Shown in pieces: positions 27,863 through 34,902 of a DNA stretch of 64,000 nt. Each line of letters starts with the position of its first letter. Position 1 is the stretch's first letter. The DNA comes from Treponema sp. (GTDB lineage: Bacteria; Spirochaetota; Spirochaetia; Treponematales; Treponemataceae). The position numbers were made by a program, and so were the translations under genes. The stretch covers positions 62,001-126,000 of the forward strand of contig JAEDIW010000001.1 of NCBI GenBank assembly GCA_016296655.1, read 5' to 3'. The notes under the pieces are model-generated. The model was not told where the DNA came from and searched no databases. It saw only the letters and a list, made by a program, of their open reading frames with translations.

Positions 27863-28363
27863 TGCATTTGCAATCAGATTCTGTCTGTCGGCTTCTTCTT
27901 TTTGAATCAGTTTTTCAACTTCTTCTTTTTTTAAGGGAACATTTGAACTGTATGCAATCTTGTTTTTTTCAATTTCTTCAAAAGTCCACAATCTTCCATT
28001 ATTCATTCCAGGACAATCTTTTGCACAGTCATTCCATGTTTTCTCATCTTCCACCATCCAGTCCCAAAACGGATAAGTTGAACATTGTACAGGCCTTGCT
28101 TCATAAGCTGTGCATCCGTTATTCCACAAAATGCAGTCATAGTTTTTCTGTTCTCTAAGAGAGAGAACCTGTGCTCCGTAATAATAATTTGCCCACCGGC
28201 ATTTGAGATTGACAAATTCTTTTATTGTCATTTTGAAAAAATTACAGAGAGCCGTTAAATCCCTATAGGAAAGATATACAAATCCTGGAGAATGTCCGCA
28301 ACAAAAAGAACATCTTTTGCACTCAAAGTGAAGACCTTTTTCGTAAAAGATTTTATCATTCAT
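27836..28363 (-). CDS. YkgJ-family cysteine-cluster protein
   Basis: A 175-residue protein with the N-terminal Cys cluster FECKRCSFCCGHSPGFVYLS (CxxCxxCC), then NGCTAYEARPVQCSTYPFWD and a late Cys pair in CAKDCPG. This is the pattern of the YkgJ/UPF0153 family, small proteins thought to bind zinc or an iron-sulphur cluster. The last ~10 residues (APTPDGSGA) are encoded by the edge of a GC-rich repeat-like patch, so the natural C-terminus may have been replaced. It has no operon partner. Function unknown. Confidence 0.85.
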   Translation of the reverse strand: MNDKIFYEKGLHFECKRCSFCCGHSPGFVYLSYRDLTALCNFFKMTIKEFVNLKCRWANYYYGAQVLSLREQKNYDCILWNNGCTAYEARPVQCSTYPFWDWMVEDEKTWNDCAKDCPGMNNGRLWTFEEIEKNKIAYSSNVPLKKEEVEKLIQKEEADRQNLIANAPTPDGSGA

Positions 28364-28465
28364 AAATTTAAAATTTCCTGTTGTAAAAATCAGATGTCTC
28401 TCAATCTGCTTATAAACAAATTTTATTATAATACCAGCATTTATTCAACTGCCGCTAAAAAAAAA

Positions 28466-28810
28466 CTACCACAAAAACACCAGTTCCGAAACCGCAGTCA
28501 CAAGGCATACAATATTGATTTTTCTTCCTAAAAGCCGTTTCTTTCTGTCCTGTTCAATTTCTTTTTTTGAACTGCATTTTACAATGCCCGCTATGGAAAT
28601 TGGAATTACAGGAAGAAAAATAAGATCCACTGCTAACTTAAACAAAATCAGAATAAATGCAACAAATGCAGTTCCAATGGCATGTTCACCTGATGTGTAA
28701 GACAGGTTTCTGTGCATTGCAATTGCAACAATAACATTTACTTCTGTCTGAATGGAAAGAAGTATAATATTTGCAATTCCAAGTTTATAACCTGTGGAAG
28801 TTTTTACCAA
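28466..28810 (-). CDS. Hypothetical small membrane protein
   Basis: A 114-residue protein with about four hydrophobic segments: LGIANIILLSIQTEVNVIVA, AIGTAFVAFILILFKLAVDL, IFLPVIPISIAGIV and INIVCLVTAVSELVFLW. A basic cytoplasmic loop lies between the last two (KKEIEQDRKKRLLGRK). Its start overlaps the 3' end of the upstream unknown gene by 7 bp, which argues for a real, co-translated gene. No family is recognised. The pair lies in an accessory-looking stretch between the barrel genes and the cassette region. Confidence 0.65.
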   Translation of the reverse strand: MVKTSTGYKLGIANIILLSIQTEVNVIVAIAMHRNLSYTSGEHAIGTAFVAFILILFKLAVDLIFLPVIPISIAGIVKCSSKKEIEQDRKKRLLGRKINIVCLVTAVSELVFLW

Positions 28811-29589
28811 TCTTTTCCTATACCAAAATGGTTCAATTCATACTTTACCATTTTTTGAATGCTTTCACATTTTGATTTACTTCCGAAGTTTTGTATAAAG
28901 ACTGGTTGCCCATTGTAGATTGCATAGTCTCCAATTGGTGCAGAATCAAAATCAAGTCTTGATACAACTTTTGCGTATGAAGTTGGGTCAAACTTTTCTC
29001 CCTTCGCTTTTCGAATTACAAAGAATGTTTCATTATTAAGACTGTCTTTCAATTTTTGAATAGGAGGAAACTTTGATTTAATTTTCCTATTCTTCCAGTA
29101 AGTATCATAAAGTTTTGATTTGTTTGTACTGTCTGCTAAAATTGCAGAAATAATCCTTAGTTTTCCATCATCATCAAGGTCAGCATTTGTTACGACAAGA
29201 GTTTTAGCTTGACCTGGGGCTAACCCAATAGTATTTACTCGCTTTCCATTATCTTGGTCTTCATGTCCAGTATCTGGTAAAGTTATGGAATAAGGGTCGT
29301 CGAATACATGAATTGCATAATAGAAACTAAAACCACCTTTTCCTTCTCTTGTATCATTTACAGTTTCATTGCTTTTTGAACGTTGCCAAGTGAAATTTTT
29401 ATACTCAACAAAAATATTTGGGTCACCAGCTTCTGATTCATACCACCTATCAAGTTCTTCATCTTCTGTTAAATTTACTTTTTCTATCTTTTCATTTCGA
29501 CTATTACTTATTTCTTGTTTACTAGATACTGTATTCGTGTCTGTCTGATTTGAGGATTTATAAATGTTTTCAAAGTCTTTGCTGTCCAT
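28804..29589 (-). CDS. Hypothetical cytoplasmic protein
   Basis: I start at the ATG at 29589, preceded by a strong GGAGGGGG ribosome site; the ATG at 29604 includes that site in the coding sequence. The 261-residue product has no signal peptide. It begins with a polar, disordered-looking ~60 residues, then a mixed alpha/beta region with FSFYYAIHVFDDPYSITLPD and KTLVVTNADLDDDGKLRIIS, and ends in a helical segment. I recognise no domain. It overlaps the small membrane protein gene, so the two probably form a two-gene unit. Confidence 0.68.
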   Translation of the reverse strand: MDSKDFENIYKSSNQTDTNTVSSKQEISNSRNEKIEKVNLTEDEELDRWYESEAGDPNIFVEYKNFTWQRSKSNETVNDTREGKGGFSFYYAIHVFDDPYSITLPDTGHEDQDNGKRVNTIGLAPGQAKTLVVTNADLDDDGKLRIISAILADSTNKSKLYDTYWKNRKIKSKFPPIQKLKDSLNNETFFVIRKAKGEKFDPTSYAKVVSRLDFDSAPIGDYAIYNGQPVFIQNFGSKSKCESIQKMVKYELNHFGIGKDW

Positions 29590-29684
29590 AATTTCCCCCT
29601 CCAATTTTAAATATTAAAATACAAGTAGCTATAAATCAGCACCTTCTGCATTTTATAACATAGTGCAAACTTTCTAAAAGTCAG

Positions 29685-29903
29685 CTAAAAAACAACACTT
29701 TTTACGGACATAGCCAAAATAAATACAATAAGTGGCAGCAGATAACAAACTGACTTTACCAAATAGATAAAAAGTTCAGATGAAGTAAGCCACCCACCTG
29801 TTAATCGACGTATAAACTTATAGATTGAGTATGAAAAATCAGCAGCTGCCAGAATAATGTAAAAATCTGAAATATTAATCTTTTTCTTTTGAGTGTTCTG
29901 CAT
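29685..29903 (-). CDS. Hypothetical small membrane protein
   Basis: A 72-residue protein with two likely membrane helices (FYIILAAADFSYSIYKF and LVKSVCYLLPLIVFILAMSV) joined by a basic loop. It lies 95 bp upstream of the unknown cytoplasmic-protein gene on the same strand. An upstream GGG-type site is weak. The coding call rests on the membrane pattern and position only. Confidence 0.45.
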   Translation of the reverse strand: MQNTQKKKINISDFYIILAAADFSYSIYKFIRRLTGGWLTSSELFIYLVKSVCYLLPLIVFILAMSVKSVVF

Positions 29904-30026
29904 TTAGAACCCTTTTTCAGTTATATTGGTTCAAACTGTGTTACTATTATGGTTTAAAACAACTCATCTGGCATTATTTTTTTTAGTCATTTCCGTCCGG
30001 GCTTCCAATAAGGTAAAAGCACAGAT

Positions 30027-31214
30027 TCATTTTAAATTCATTCTGGAATCCAGGTCCCTTTTAACTTCAATCTGCACAAAAGTTATGCCCTGATTTTCAT
30101 TTTTCTGCAGATTACATAATTCATAATCAATTTTTCTGGAAATTATCTTATCCATAGTTTTGTACAAATATTTTTCCGTATCAGTAGAATCGCTTGAAAC
30201 AGTTGCAGTTGAATTTATTTGAATATTAGTTCCAATGTATGCAGAAATTTGAGAAAGCGCTGTAAGTTCAGCTATTTTTTGCGTCGCATTGCCATCAATA
30301 CCGCCTTTTTTATACGCACAGGCTTTATAGTAACCTTCAGTAATTTCAAGTTCTTCGGTATACCATTCAGGATAATCTATTTTATCGGAAGACAAACTGA
30401 CGGCAGTTTTCTTTTTCCCGGCAGAAATATAGATTTCAGGATCACTTTGCTGACTAATTTCATTTGAGGCTTTAGCTGCAGAATAAAAAACAGGCTCCCC
30501 AGAACCAAAATCCCCGGAGCCAGTATTTGTTGTAAGCACTTTCAAAGAAATATTTCCGTTAGGATTCAATTGTCCGGAATTCAAAGTCTTTGAAGTAATG
30601 ATTGAATTACTGATATTTTCAAAAATGCTTCTTACAGTATATTCCATTGAATAAGAAAAACTTCCGTCCGCCTGAATTATGCACGGCCAGCCTCGAAAAT
30701 CATCATCTTTTTCATCTTCATATTTCCATGAATAAAGACCGTTTTTTACAGTCACAATCTGCTTTCGGTTTGTTCCTGAATCTGTTGTATGATATTCCCC
30801 GTTAAAAGCTTTAGAAGCCAGCTCTTTTTTACTATATCCTGTCAATTTTCCAGAACAAATTATATGAATTGTCTGATTGTTTTCTTCATAAAAACCATAA
30901 TACGAAAAATTGCCTTTTTTATAAGCCCCCTTTATAGTTGTGTTTTCCGGACTGGAAATAGTTCCGTCATTTTTAATGGAAAGCAAAAGTGAATTTTCAG
31001 GATCTATAAAGGTTCCGTTTGTAATTTTTACAGCATTTCCAGAAGAAGTTTTTACAATATCCTGAATTGCCTTTACCCCATAAACAGAATAATGATTTTC
31101 CAGATCAATGCTTTTTAAAATCCGCTGATTGTCAAACTGATAAATTCCGTCTCGAATCTGAGCAAATAAATTTACATTCAAAACTGCAACCAAAATAAAA
31201 AAAACACGCTTCAT
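30027..31214 (-). CDS. Exported protein with LPP20-like C-terminal domain
   Basis: The start is set at the ATG at 31214, which begins a signal peptide (KRVFFILVAVLNVNLFAQ). The open frame extends 72 bp further up into a family A repeat, so the longer start is unlikely. The 395-residue product has an N-terminal beta-rich region with repeated short strand motifs (NAVKITNGTFIDPE; KGAYKKGNFSYYGFY). A C-terminal domain resembles LPP20-family proteins: PEWYTEELEITEGYYKACAY, then TQKIAELTALSQISAYI. It is monocistronic. A role in envelope assembly is possible but not shown. Confidence 0.72.
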   Translation of the reverse strand: MKRVFFILVAVLNVNLFAQIRDGIYQFDNQRILKSIDLENHYSVYGVKAIQDIVKTSSGNAVKITNGTFIDPENSLLLSIKNDGTISSPENTTIKGAYKKGNFSYYGFYEENNQTIHIICSGKLTGYSKKELASKAFNGEYHTTDSGTNRKQIVTVKNGLYSWKYEDEKDDDFRGWPCIIQADGSFSYSMEYTVRSIFENISNSIITSKTLNSGQLNPNGNISLKVLTTNTGSGDFGSGEPVFYSAAKASNEISQQSDPEIYISAGKKKTAVSLSSDKIDYPEWYTEELEITEGYYKACAYKKGGIDGNATQKIAELTALSQISAYIGTNIQINSTATVSSDSTDTEKYLYKTMDKIISRKIDYELCNLQKNENQGITFVQIEVKRDLDSRMNLK

Positions 31215-31247
31215 ATTCGTAATATTATACATTATAAATAAAAATTT

Positions 31248-31380
31248 GGGGGCATTTTTTTGCTGGTTCGGCAGGCTCACCAGCAAAAAAACCGGGCTGC
31301 TCCAAGTTCCGCTATTCGCTCCATTCCTACGCTACGCTTCGGAACGGCTTCGCCGCTTTCCGTATCCCTTGCCCGTTATC
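31248..31380 (-). repeat. Dispersed intergenic element, family A copy 2
   Basis: Minus strand: GGGCAAGGGATACGGAAAGC, then GGAATGGAGCGAATAGCGGA, AGCAGCCCGG and a hairpin TTTTTTTGCTGG/CCAGCAAAAAAA followed by TGCCCCC. Same order of blocks as the copies at 10668 and 34755. It forms the left part of the 489-base gap 31215-31703; two C elements fill the rest. Confidence 0.65.
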
Positions 31381-31463
31381 GTCATATTATTTAGCTGTTA
31401 AGCAAGTGCCGGCAGGCAGTACTTTGCTTTGCAAAGTAAAACAAATCCGTTTGTTTTTTTTAA

Positions 31464-31536
31464 CAAACGGATTTGCTCAGAACTAACGTTCTTCGCTTTT
31501 TTGGTGAGTGCCGTTAGGCGCGAACAAATCCGTTTG
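31464..31536 (-). repeat. Palindromic element C1 (short form)
   Basis: Outer arms CAAACGGATTTG / CAAATCCGTTTG (12 bp) enclose AGAAC-TAAC-GTTCT and the hairpin GCC-GTTA-GGC. An extra half arm lies at 31440-31455. It faces the same way as all other C copies and lies downstream of the RelBE-like operon. Confidence 0.85.
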
Positions 31537-31550
31537 TCATTTTATTTATC

Positions 31551-31688
31551 ACACGGATGCGCAAGATGCGAGAGCGGCGTATTAAATAATTTCCTCTCAT
31601 GCAAACGGCACGAAGTGACGTATTTGCTTGAGAACTAACATACTTCGCTGTTTCCGTGAGCATCGTTAGATGCGAACAAATCCGTTTG
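31551..31688 (-). repeat. Palindromic element C2 (long form)
   Basis: Long form of the C element: an added ~65-bp left part (ACACGGATGCGCAAGATGCG, GAGAG/CTCTC stem, GGCACGAAGTG) precedes the common core and right arm. The small hairpin is GCATC-GTTA-GATGC. It ends 16 bp from the RelE-like stop codon. Confidence 0.82.
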
Positions 31689-31703
31689 TTTACTTTAACC
31701 GTT

Positions 31704-32006
31704 TTAGGCATTCAGTCTTTCAGACGCTGTTGAATAAACTTCCATGTCTTCACGTTTTCCGATTGCTATAATATGAACTAAAAGTAAATCGTTAATGACA
31801 GAATATACAATCCTAATCTGTTTTTTGCAGGCATACATTTTTCTGTAGCCTGTTAAATCATAACCGTTTTTATTTCCAAGCTCTTCACCTAAAAATGGTG
31901 AGGTTTTAAGTTTATCAAGCTGTTTTTTTACAAGTTTTTTTATGCTTCCATCCAGTTCACAAAATTCTTTCAGTGCTGCAGGGTGAAATTCGATTTTGTA
32001 TTCCAT
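31704..32006 (-). CDS. RelE/ParE-family toxin
   Basis: A 100-residue protein of the RelE/ParE toxin fold. It has YKIEFHPAALKEF at the N-terminus, the conserved central basic block GYRKMYACKKQIRIVY and the C-terminal HIIAIGKRED strand. RelE members cut mRNA on the ribosome; ParE members poison gyrase. The basic and aromatic residues fit either, and I cannot decide. The ATG directly follows the antitoxin stop codon (no gap). The C-terminus lies 12 bases from a C element, as with the other cassette-like genes here. Confidence 0.88.
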   Translation of the reverse strand: MEYKIEFHPAALKEFCELDGSIKKLVKKQLDKLKTSPFLGEELGNKNGYDLTGYRKMYACKKQIRIVYSVINDLLLVHIIAIGKREDMEVYSTASERLNA

Positions 32007-32291
32007 TTATAATCCTGCTGTTTTCATTGCATCTTCATAGGAAATATATTCGGACCTTGGTGTGTCTTTTCTTTCCTGAACAGTTTCATAAATAATTTTA
32101 CGCTCGGCTTTTTCTGCAAGAGTTGCAAGCCGTTCGTATTCGTCAATGGGAATCATAACAGCCTGCATCTGATTGTTTTTGATAACTGCAATTTTTTCGT
32201 CATTTGATTTTGTCATTCTCTGCAAAAAAGAAGCAAAGTTTCGTACAAATTGAGAACTTGAAACAATTTCGTTACGGGCAAATGTTACCAT
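32007..32291 (-). CDS. Phd/YefM-type antitoxin
   Basis: A 94-residue protein starting at the ATG at 32291, 5 bases after a perfect AGGAGG; an ATG 15 bp upstream contains this site and is rejected. It has the Phd/YefM layout: a DNA-binding N-terminal domain (SSSQFVRNFASFLQRM, IAVIKNNQMQAVMIPIDEYE) and an acidic/helical C-terminal tail that would bind the toxin. It should repress its own operon; a palindrome lies just upstream at 32310-32335. Confidence 0.87.
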   Translation of the reverse strand: MVTFARNEIVSSSQFVRNFASFLQRMTKSNDEKIAVIKNNQMQAVMIPIDEYERLATLAEKAERKIIYETVQERKDTPRSEYISYEDAMKTAGL

Positions 32292-32309
32292 AAAAACCTC
32301 CTGCATAAT

Positions 32310-32335
32310 ATTTTACATACTATTTTATGTAAAAT
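32310..32335. promoter_or_regulatory. Probable operator of the RelBE-like operon
   Basis: Perfect 10-bp inverted repeat ATTTTACATA / TATGTAAAAT with a 6-base spacer, ending 19 bp before the antitoxin ATG. This is the expected place for antitoxin autorepression. Confidence 0.6.
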
Positions 32336-32406
32336 CAATTAAAAATACAGTAAGCTGTTAAATTTAACTATCATTTTTTAAGTTTTTGTACATTTCAATT
32401 TTTTAA

Positions 32407-32478
32407 CACACGTATTTGCTCAGAACTAACGTTCTTAGCTTTTTGGAGAGTGCCGTTTGGCGCGAACAAATCCGTTTG
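32407..32478 (-). repeat. Palindromic element C3 (short form, diverged)
   Basis: CACACGTATTTGCTCAGAAC to CAAATCCGTTTG, with GTGCC-GTTT-GGCGC in place of the GTTA loop. It lies between the GxxExxY gene and the RelBE-like operon. Confidence 0.78.
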
Positions 32479-32490
32479 TCATTTTTTTTA

Positions 32491-32526
32491 ACACACGGAT
32501 TTGTTCAGAATTAACATTCTTCGCTG
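32491..32526 (-). repeat. Element C4 (partial copy)
   Basis: Only the left arm and first hairpin remain (ACACACGGATTTGTTCAGAA, TTAACATTCT). The 3' end of the GxxExxY gene, including its stop codon, lies inside it. Confidence 0.65.
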
Positions 32527-32900
32527 TCTTTTAAGTTTGTTAGTCGTTCCCACTTAAGAGAACTTCCGCCAAAATTTATCAATAATCCAACTTTATTTTT
32601 TGTTGCCTTCAGATAATTAATTACCTGCCCTTTATGTGCATTCATTAAACTGGAAACACATTTCAATTCGACGATTATTTTGTTATAGCATACAAAATCC
32701 GCATAATATTCTTTCTCCAATATATGTCCTTTGTATACGATGTTAAGTTTTTTCTCTCGTTCAAATGGAATGTCCAATAATCTAAATTCTATAGCCAGTG
32801 CTTCTTGATAAACAGGTTCAAGAAATCCATTTCCCAGTTCATTGAACACATTCATACACGCTTTCAAAATTTTCCCAGTTTCTTCTTCGTATAAAATCAT
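32511..32900 (-). CDS. GxxExxY-family protein
   Basis: A 129-residue protein starting at the ATG at 32900 after a GGAGAGG ribosome site. The frame extends further up through a long-form C element and that part is rejected. The family signature GNGFLEPVYQEAL is clear, followed by an acidic nuclease-like core: FVCYNKIIVELKCVSSLMNA (E-x-K) and HKGQVINYLKATKNKVGLLI. GxxExxY proteins resemble restriction-type nuclease folds and are often found near mobile elements; their function is not established. The last ~6 codons and the stop codon come from a partial C element. Confidence 0.88.
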   Translation of the reverse strand: MILYEEETGKILKACMNVFNELGNGFLEPVYQEALAIEFRLLDIPFEREKKLNIVYKGHILEKEYYADFVCYNKIIVELKCVSSLMNAHKGQVINYLKATKNKVGLLINFGGSSLKWERLTNLKDSEEC

Positions 32901-32923
32901 TTTTCCTCTCCAATTTTTATTTA

Positions 32924-33060
32924 ACACACGGATGCGCCAGATGCGAGAGCGGCGTATTAAATAATTTCCTCTCATGCAAACGGCACGAAGTGACGTATTT
33001 GCTCAGAACTAACGTTCTTCGCCTTTAGTGAGTGCCGTTAGGCGCGAACAAATCCGTTTG
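32924..33060 (-). repeat. Palindromic element C5 (long form)
   Basis: Long form, nearly identical to 34903-35033, and like that copy it directly follows MmeI-like 3' coding sequence. The small hairpin is GTGCC-GTTA-GGCGC. Confidence 0.85.
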
Positions 33061-33210
33061 TCTTTATTTTCCCTTTGTCAGCCTTTCGTAGATTTTAAAC
33101 AGCTCTGCAACTATTTCGCTTTCGGTCATTTTTGGGGTGAAGCCGTAGGCTTGCATGACGGCGCAATCATTTTCCTGGTGGGCTTTGCGGAACTCTGGGG
33201 CATTACGGTT
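33061..33210 (-). pseudogene. Duplicated 3' fragment of the MmeI-like gene
   Basis: Read on the minus strand, this matches the last ~150 bp of the MmeI-like gene (35037-35190) with few changes, including the stop codon. A one-base loss in a C-run near 33200 breaks the frame. It has no start and is joined directly to the PIN toxin gene on one side and to a long-form C element on the other. It is a non-coding remnant of a duplication that included both the gene end and the element. Confidence 0.9.
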
Positions 33211-33216
33211 ATTTTT

Positions 33217-33591
33217 TTACATCGCTGGAACAATCAATTTTAAGTTTAATTCTTCTATCTGATAAAATCCTTTGTCAGCTGTAATAAGTGGCAGATTATT
33301 CACAATTGCAGAAGCTGCAACTATTGCATCAGGAAGTTTTGTTTTATATTTTTTTCGAATTTCTATCGTTTTTTCTTTTATTTCATCTGTAAGAGGAATT
33401 TCTTTACAATTAAGCAAAAACAATCTTATGTTATTTTCTTCTTCAGATGTTATTCCATGGAAAGACAAGAGTTCCAATTCTGAAATAACAGAAAAAGCCA
33501 ATTCATTCTGTAAAAATGGGGTCATACATGAATCACCATTAAGAATATAGATTAATGCATTTGTATCAGCCAGAAAGTCAATTCCATTCAT
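33217..33591 (-). CDS. PIN-domain toxin (VapC-like)
   Basis: A 124-residue PIN-domain RNase. Acidic active-site positions are visible: DTNALIYIL near the N-terminus, ELELLSFHGI, the central KLPDAIVAASAI and ITADKGF near the end. VapC-type toxins cleave tRNA or rRNA. The start overlaps the antitoxin gene by 14 bp, giving coupled translation. Directly after its stop lies the 3' fragment of the MmeI-like gene, so the operon was joined into a duplicated piece of that gene. Confidence 0.9.
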   Translation of the reverse strand: MNGIDFLADTNALIYILNGDSCMTPFLQNELAFSVISELELLSFHGITSEEENNIRLFLLNCKEIPLTDEIKEKTIEIRKKYKTKLPDAIVAASAIVNNLPLITADKGFYQIEELNLKLIVPAM

Positions 33592-33787
33592 TTCTCATTT
33601 CCTTTTGAATTGAAAGACCATCTTTGTTAAAACTTACGGATCCAAAATATTTAGATAGATTTGTTTTATTTTCAGTTTTAAATTTCTGATTATATCGATA
33701 CAAAACAAATTGAATATAGTTTTCAATATCAGCGAGGCATTCCTGAGGAACGTTTTTTATTTGTTCAATCATTGTATCATAAGACAT
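33578..33787 (-). CDS. Antitoxin of the PIN toxin (DUF2281-like)
   Basis: A 69-residue protein beginning MSYDTMIEQIKNVPQE, with a helical N-terminal region and a polar tail. The N-terminus closely matches that of the antitoxin at 34322-34549 (MSYETVIEQVKATPVE). The leader, ribosome site (GGAGGTAA) and palindrome upstream of the two genes are nearly identical over ~100 bp. It resembles the DUF2281 group of antitoxins. The tail, which contacts the toxin, differs between the two, as expected from their unrelated toxins. Confidence 0.82.
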   Translation of the reverse strand: MSYDTMIEQIKNVPQECLADIENYIQFVLYRYNQKFKTENKTNLSKYFGSVSFNKDGLSIQKEMRNEWN

Positions 33788-33801
33788 TTTCCATTACCTC
33801 C

Positions 33802-33815
33802 ATATTTATAAATAT
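33802..33815. promoter_or_regulatory. Palindromic operator of the antitoxin-PIN operon
   Basis: Perfect palindrome ATATTTA/TAAATAT just upstream of the ribosome site, within an AT-rich promoter region. An identical copy precedes the MazF operon. Confidence 0.55.
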
Positions 33816-33888
33816 AGCATATTTTAATAAATCCGCACTCATTTATGCTTGTTTTGTTGGTTTTTTGTACATTCCAATTTTTATTTAA

Positions 33889-33960
33889 CAAACGGATTTG
33901 CTCAGAACTAACGTTCTTCGCCTTTTAGTGAGCATCGTTAGATGCGAACAAATCCGTTTG
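33889..33960 (-). repeat. Palindromic element C6 (short form)
   Basis: 72 bp, complete arms, small hairpin GCATC-GTTA-GATGC. It lies between the antitoxin-PIN and antitoxin-MazF units, 39 bases after the MazF stop. Confidence 0.87.
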
Positions 33961-33999
33961 TTATTTTTACTTTCAGGGACTTTTTGGAGTTCGAGGGCA

Positions 34000-34335
34000 T
34001 TAATGTATAATTTCTATAACAGCGTTGTAAATTTCATCTACAACAGAAGATGGCAATGATGAAATCTTTTCGATAAAGCATGTTTTGTCCAAGGCTGTTA
34101 CAAGAGGAATTATTGCAACAGAGTTTTTGGAAAGTCCGCTATCTTCTGCTGTTACATAAACATTTGGCTTATAATCGGCAAGATTAAGGTTACTTGTAAA
34201 GGGGACAACGACAACTGTATTCAATGCCGTAGCGTTGTATTCATCAGATTGTAAAACAACTGCAGGACGGCGAAAACCAGCAGCACTGCCAACAGGAACA
34301 CCAAAATCCACCCAATATAAATCACCACGTGTCAT
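34000..34335 (-). CDS. MazF/PemK-family mRNA interferase toxin
   Basis: A 111-residue toxin. The N-terminal MTRGDLYWVDFG, the central GFRRPAVVLQSDEYN and VVVVPFTSNL, and the C-terminal IIPLVTALDKTCFIEKI are all MazF/PemK motifs, including the Arg and Thr/Ser positions used in RNA cleavage. Members cut mRNA at short sequences independently of the ribosome. It overlaps its antitoxin gene by 14 bp, exactly as in the PIN operon. The bases after its stop (TGCCC onward on the minus strand) weakly resemble the MmeI-like 3' end. Confidence 0.93.
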   Translation of the reverse strand: MTRGDLYWVDFGVPVGSAAGFRRPAVVLQSDEYNATALNTVVVVPFTSNLNLADYKPNVYVTAEDSGLSKNSVAIIPLVTALDKTCFIEKISSLPSSVVDEIYNAVIEIIH

Positions 34336-34549
34336 TTTTTATCTGCTCCCAAATTGTTTCTCGCGCTGAATTCGTTACGGCACTTGCTGCAGTACCAGCC
34401 AACAGATTATATGTTTCATCGGGTATTTTTTTCTGTTTAGATTGATTTTGAGTTGAACGATACTGCAAAAAATTCAAGAACACAGAAACTTCGTCCAAAA
34501 GTTCAACTGGAGTTGCTTTTACCTGTTCAATTACAGTTTCATAAGACAT
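34322..34549 (-). CDS. Antitoxin of the MazF toxin
   Basis: A 75-residue protein. The first ~15 residues and the whole upstream control region are shared with the antitoxin at 33578-33787. The rest (LLDEVSVFLNFLQYR and the tail TNSARETIWEQIKNDTW) is different. It should bind the MazF dimer with its tail and repress transcription through the palindrome upstream. The GGAGGTAA ribosome site is strong. Confidence 0.85.
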   Translation of the reverse strand: MSYETVIEQVKATPVELLDEVSVFLNFLQYRSTQNQSKQKKIPDETYNLLAGTAASAVTNSARETIWEQIKNDTW

Positions 34550-34563
34550 TTTCCATTACCTCC

Positions 34564-34577
34564 ATATTTATAAATAT
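34564..34577. promoter_or_regulatory. Palindromic operator of the antitoxin-MazF operon
   Basis: ATATTTA/TAAATAT, the same 14-base palindrome in the same position as at 33802-33815. Confidence 0.55.
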
Positions 34578-34679
34578 AGCATATTTTAATAAATCCGCAC
34601 TTATTTATGCTTGTTTTGTTGGTTTTTTGTACATTCAATTTTTATTTAGGACAAATGTCGAGTTTTAAATTTTTATTGA

Positions 34680-34753
34680 GGGGGTAGTACACCCCCCCCT
34701 CAAAACGGCGAAGTCAAGGCTTTAAGCGTTAGCGTGCCTTGACTCGACGTATT
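34680..34753 (-). repeat. Two-hairpin element, family B copy 1
   Basis: Minus strand: AATACGTCGAGTCAAGGCAC, GCTAACGCTT, AAGCCTTGACTTCGCCGTTT, then a second G-run/C-run hairpin containing eight C (34692-34699) on the plus strand. Same plan as 43196-43272 and 56563-56709. It abuts a family A copy. The 487-base gap 34550-35036 holds only this, family A and element C7. Confidence 0.72.
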
Positions 34754-34754
34754 C

Positions 34755-34873
34755 TTTGGGTGGCTTTTTGCTTCGCAAAAAACAGGCTATCCGGGGTTCC
34801 GCTATCGCTCCAGCCGCTTCCCTCGCTTCGCTCAGTCCAGTGGCCACCTTTGGTGCCCCTACTATCCTTGCCA
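34755..34873 (-). repeat. Dispersed intergenic element, family A copy 3
   Basis: Minus strand: GGCAAGGATAGTAGGGGCAC, GGTGGCCACTGGACTGAGCG, GGAAGCGGCTGGAGCGATAG, CGGAACCCCGGATAGCCTG, and a hairpin TTTTTTGCG/GCAAAAA followed by GCCACCC. This is the clearest copy of the family. Confidence 0.75.
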
Positions 34874-34902
34874 CGAGAGAAACTCGAAATTGAACCTATT
34901 TA

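Noticed and set aside
31514..31711. Open frame covering C elements next to the RelE-like gene
   Set aside because: It is made of element sequence; similar frames occur at other copies only because the repeat lacks stops in that frame.
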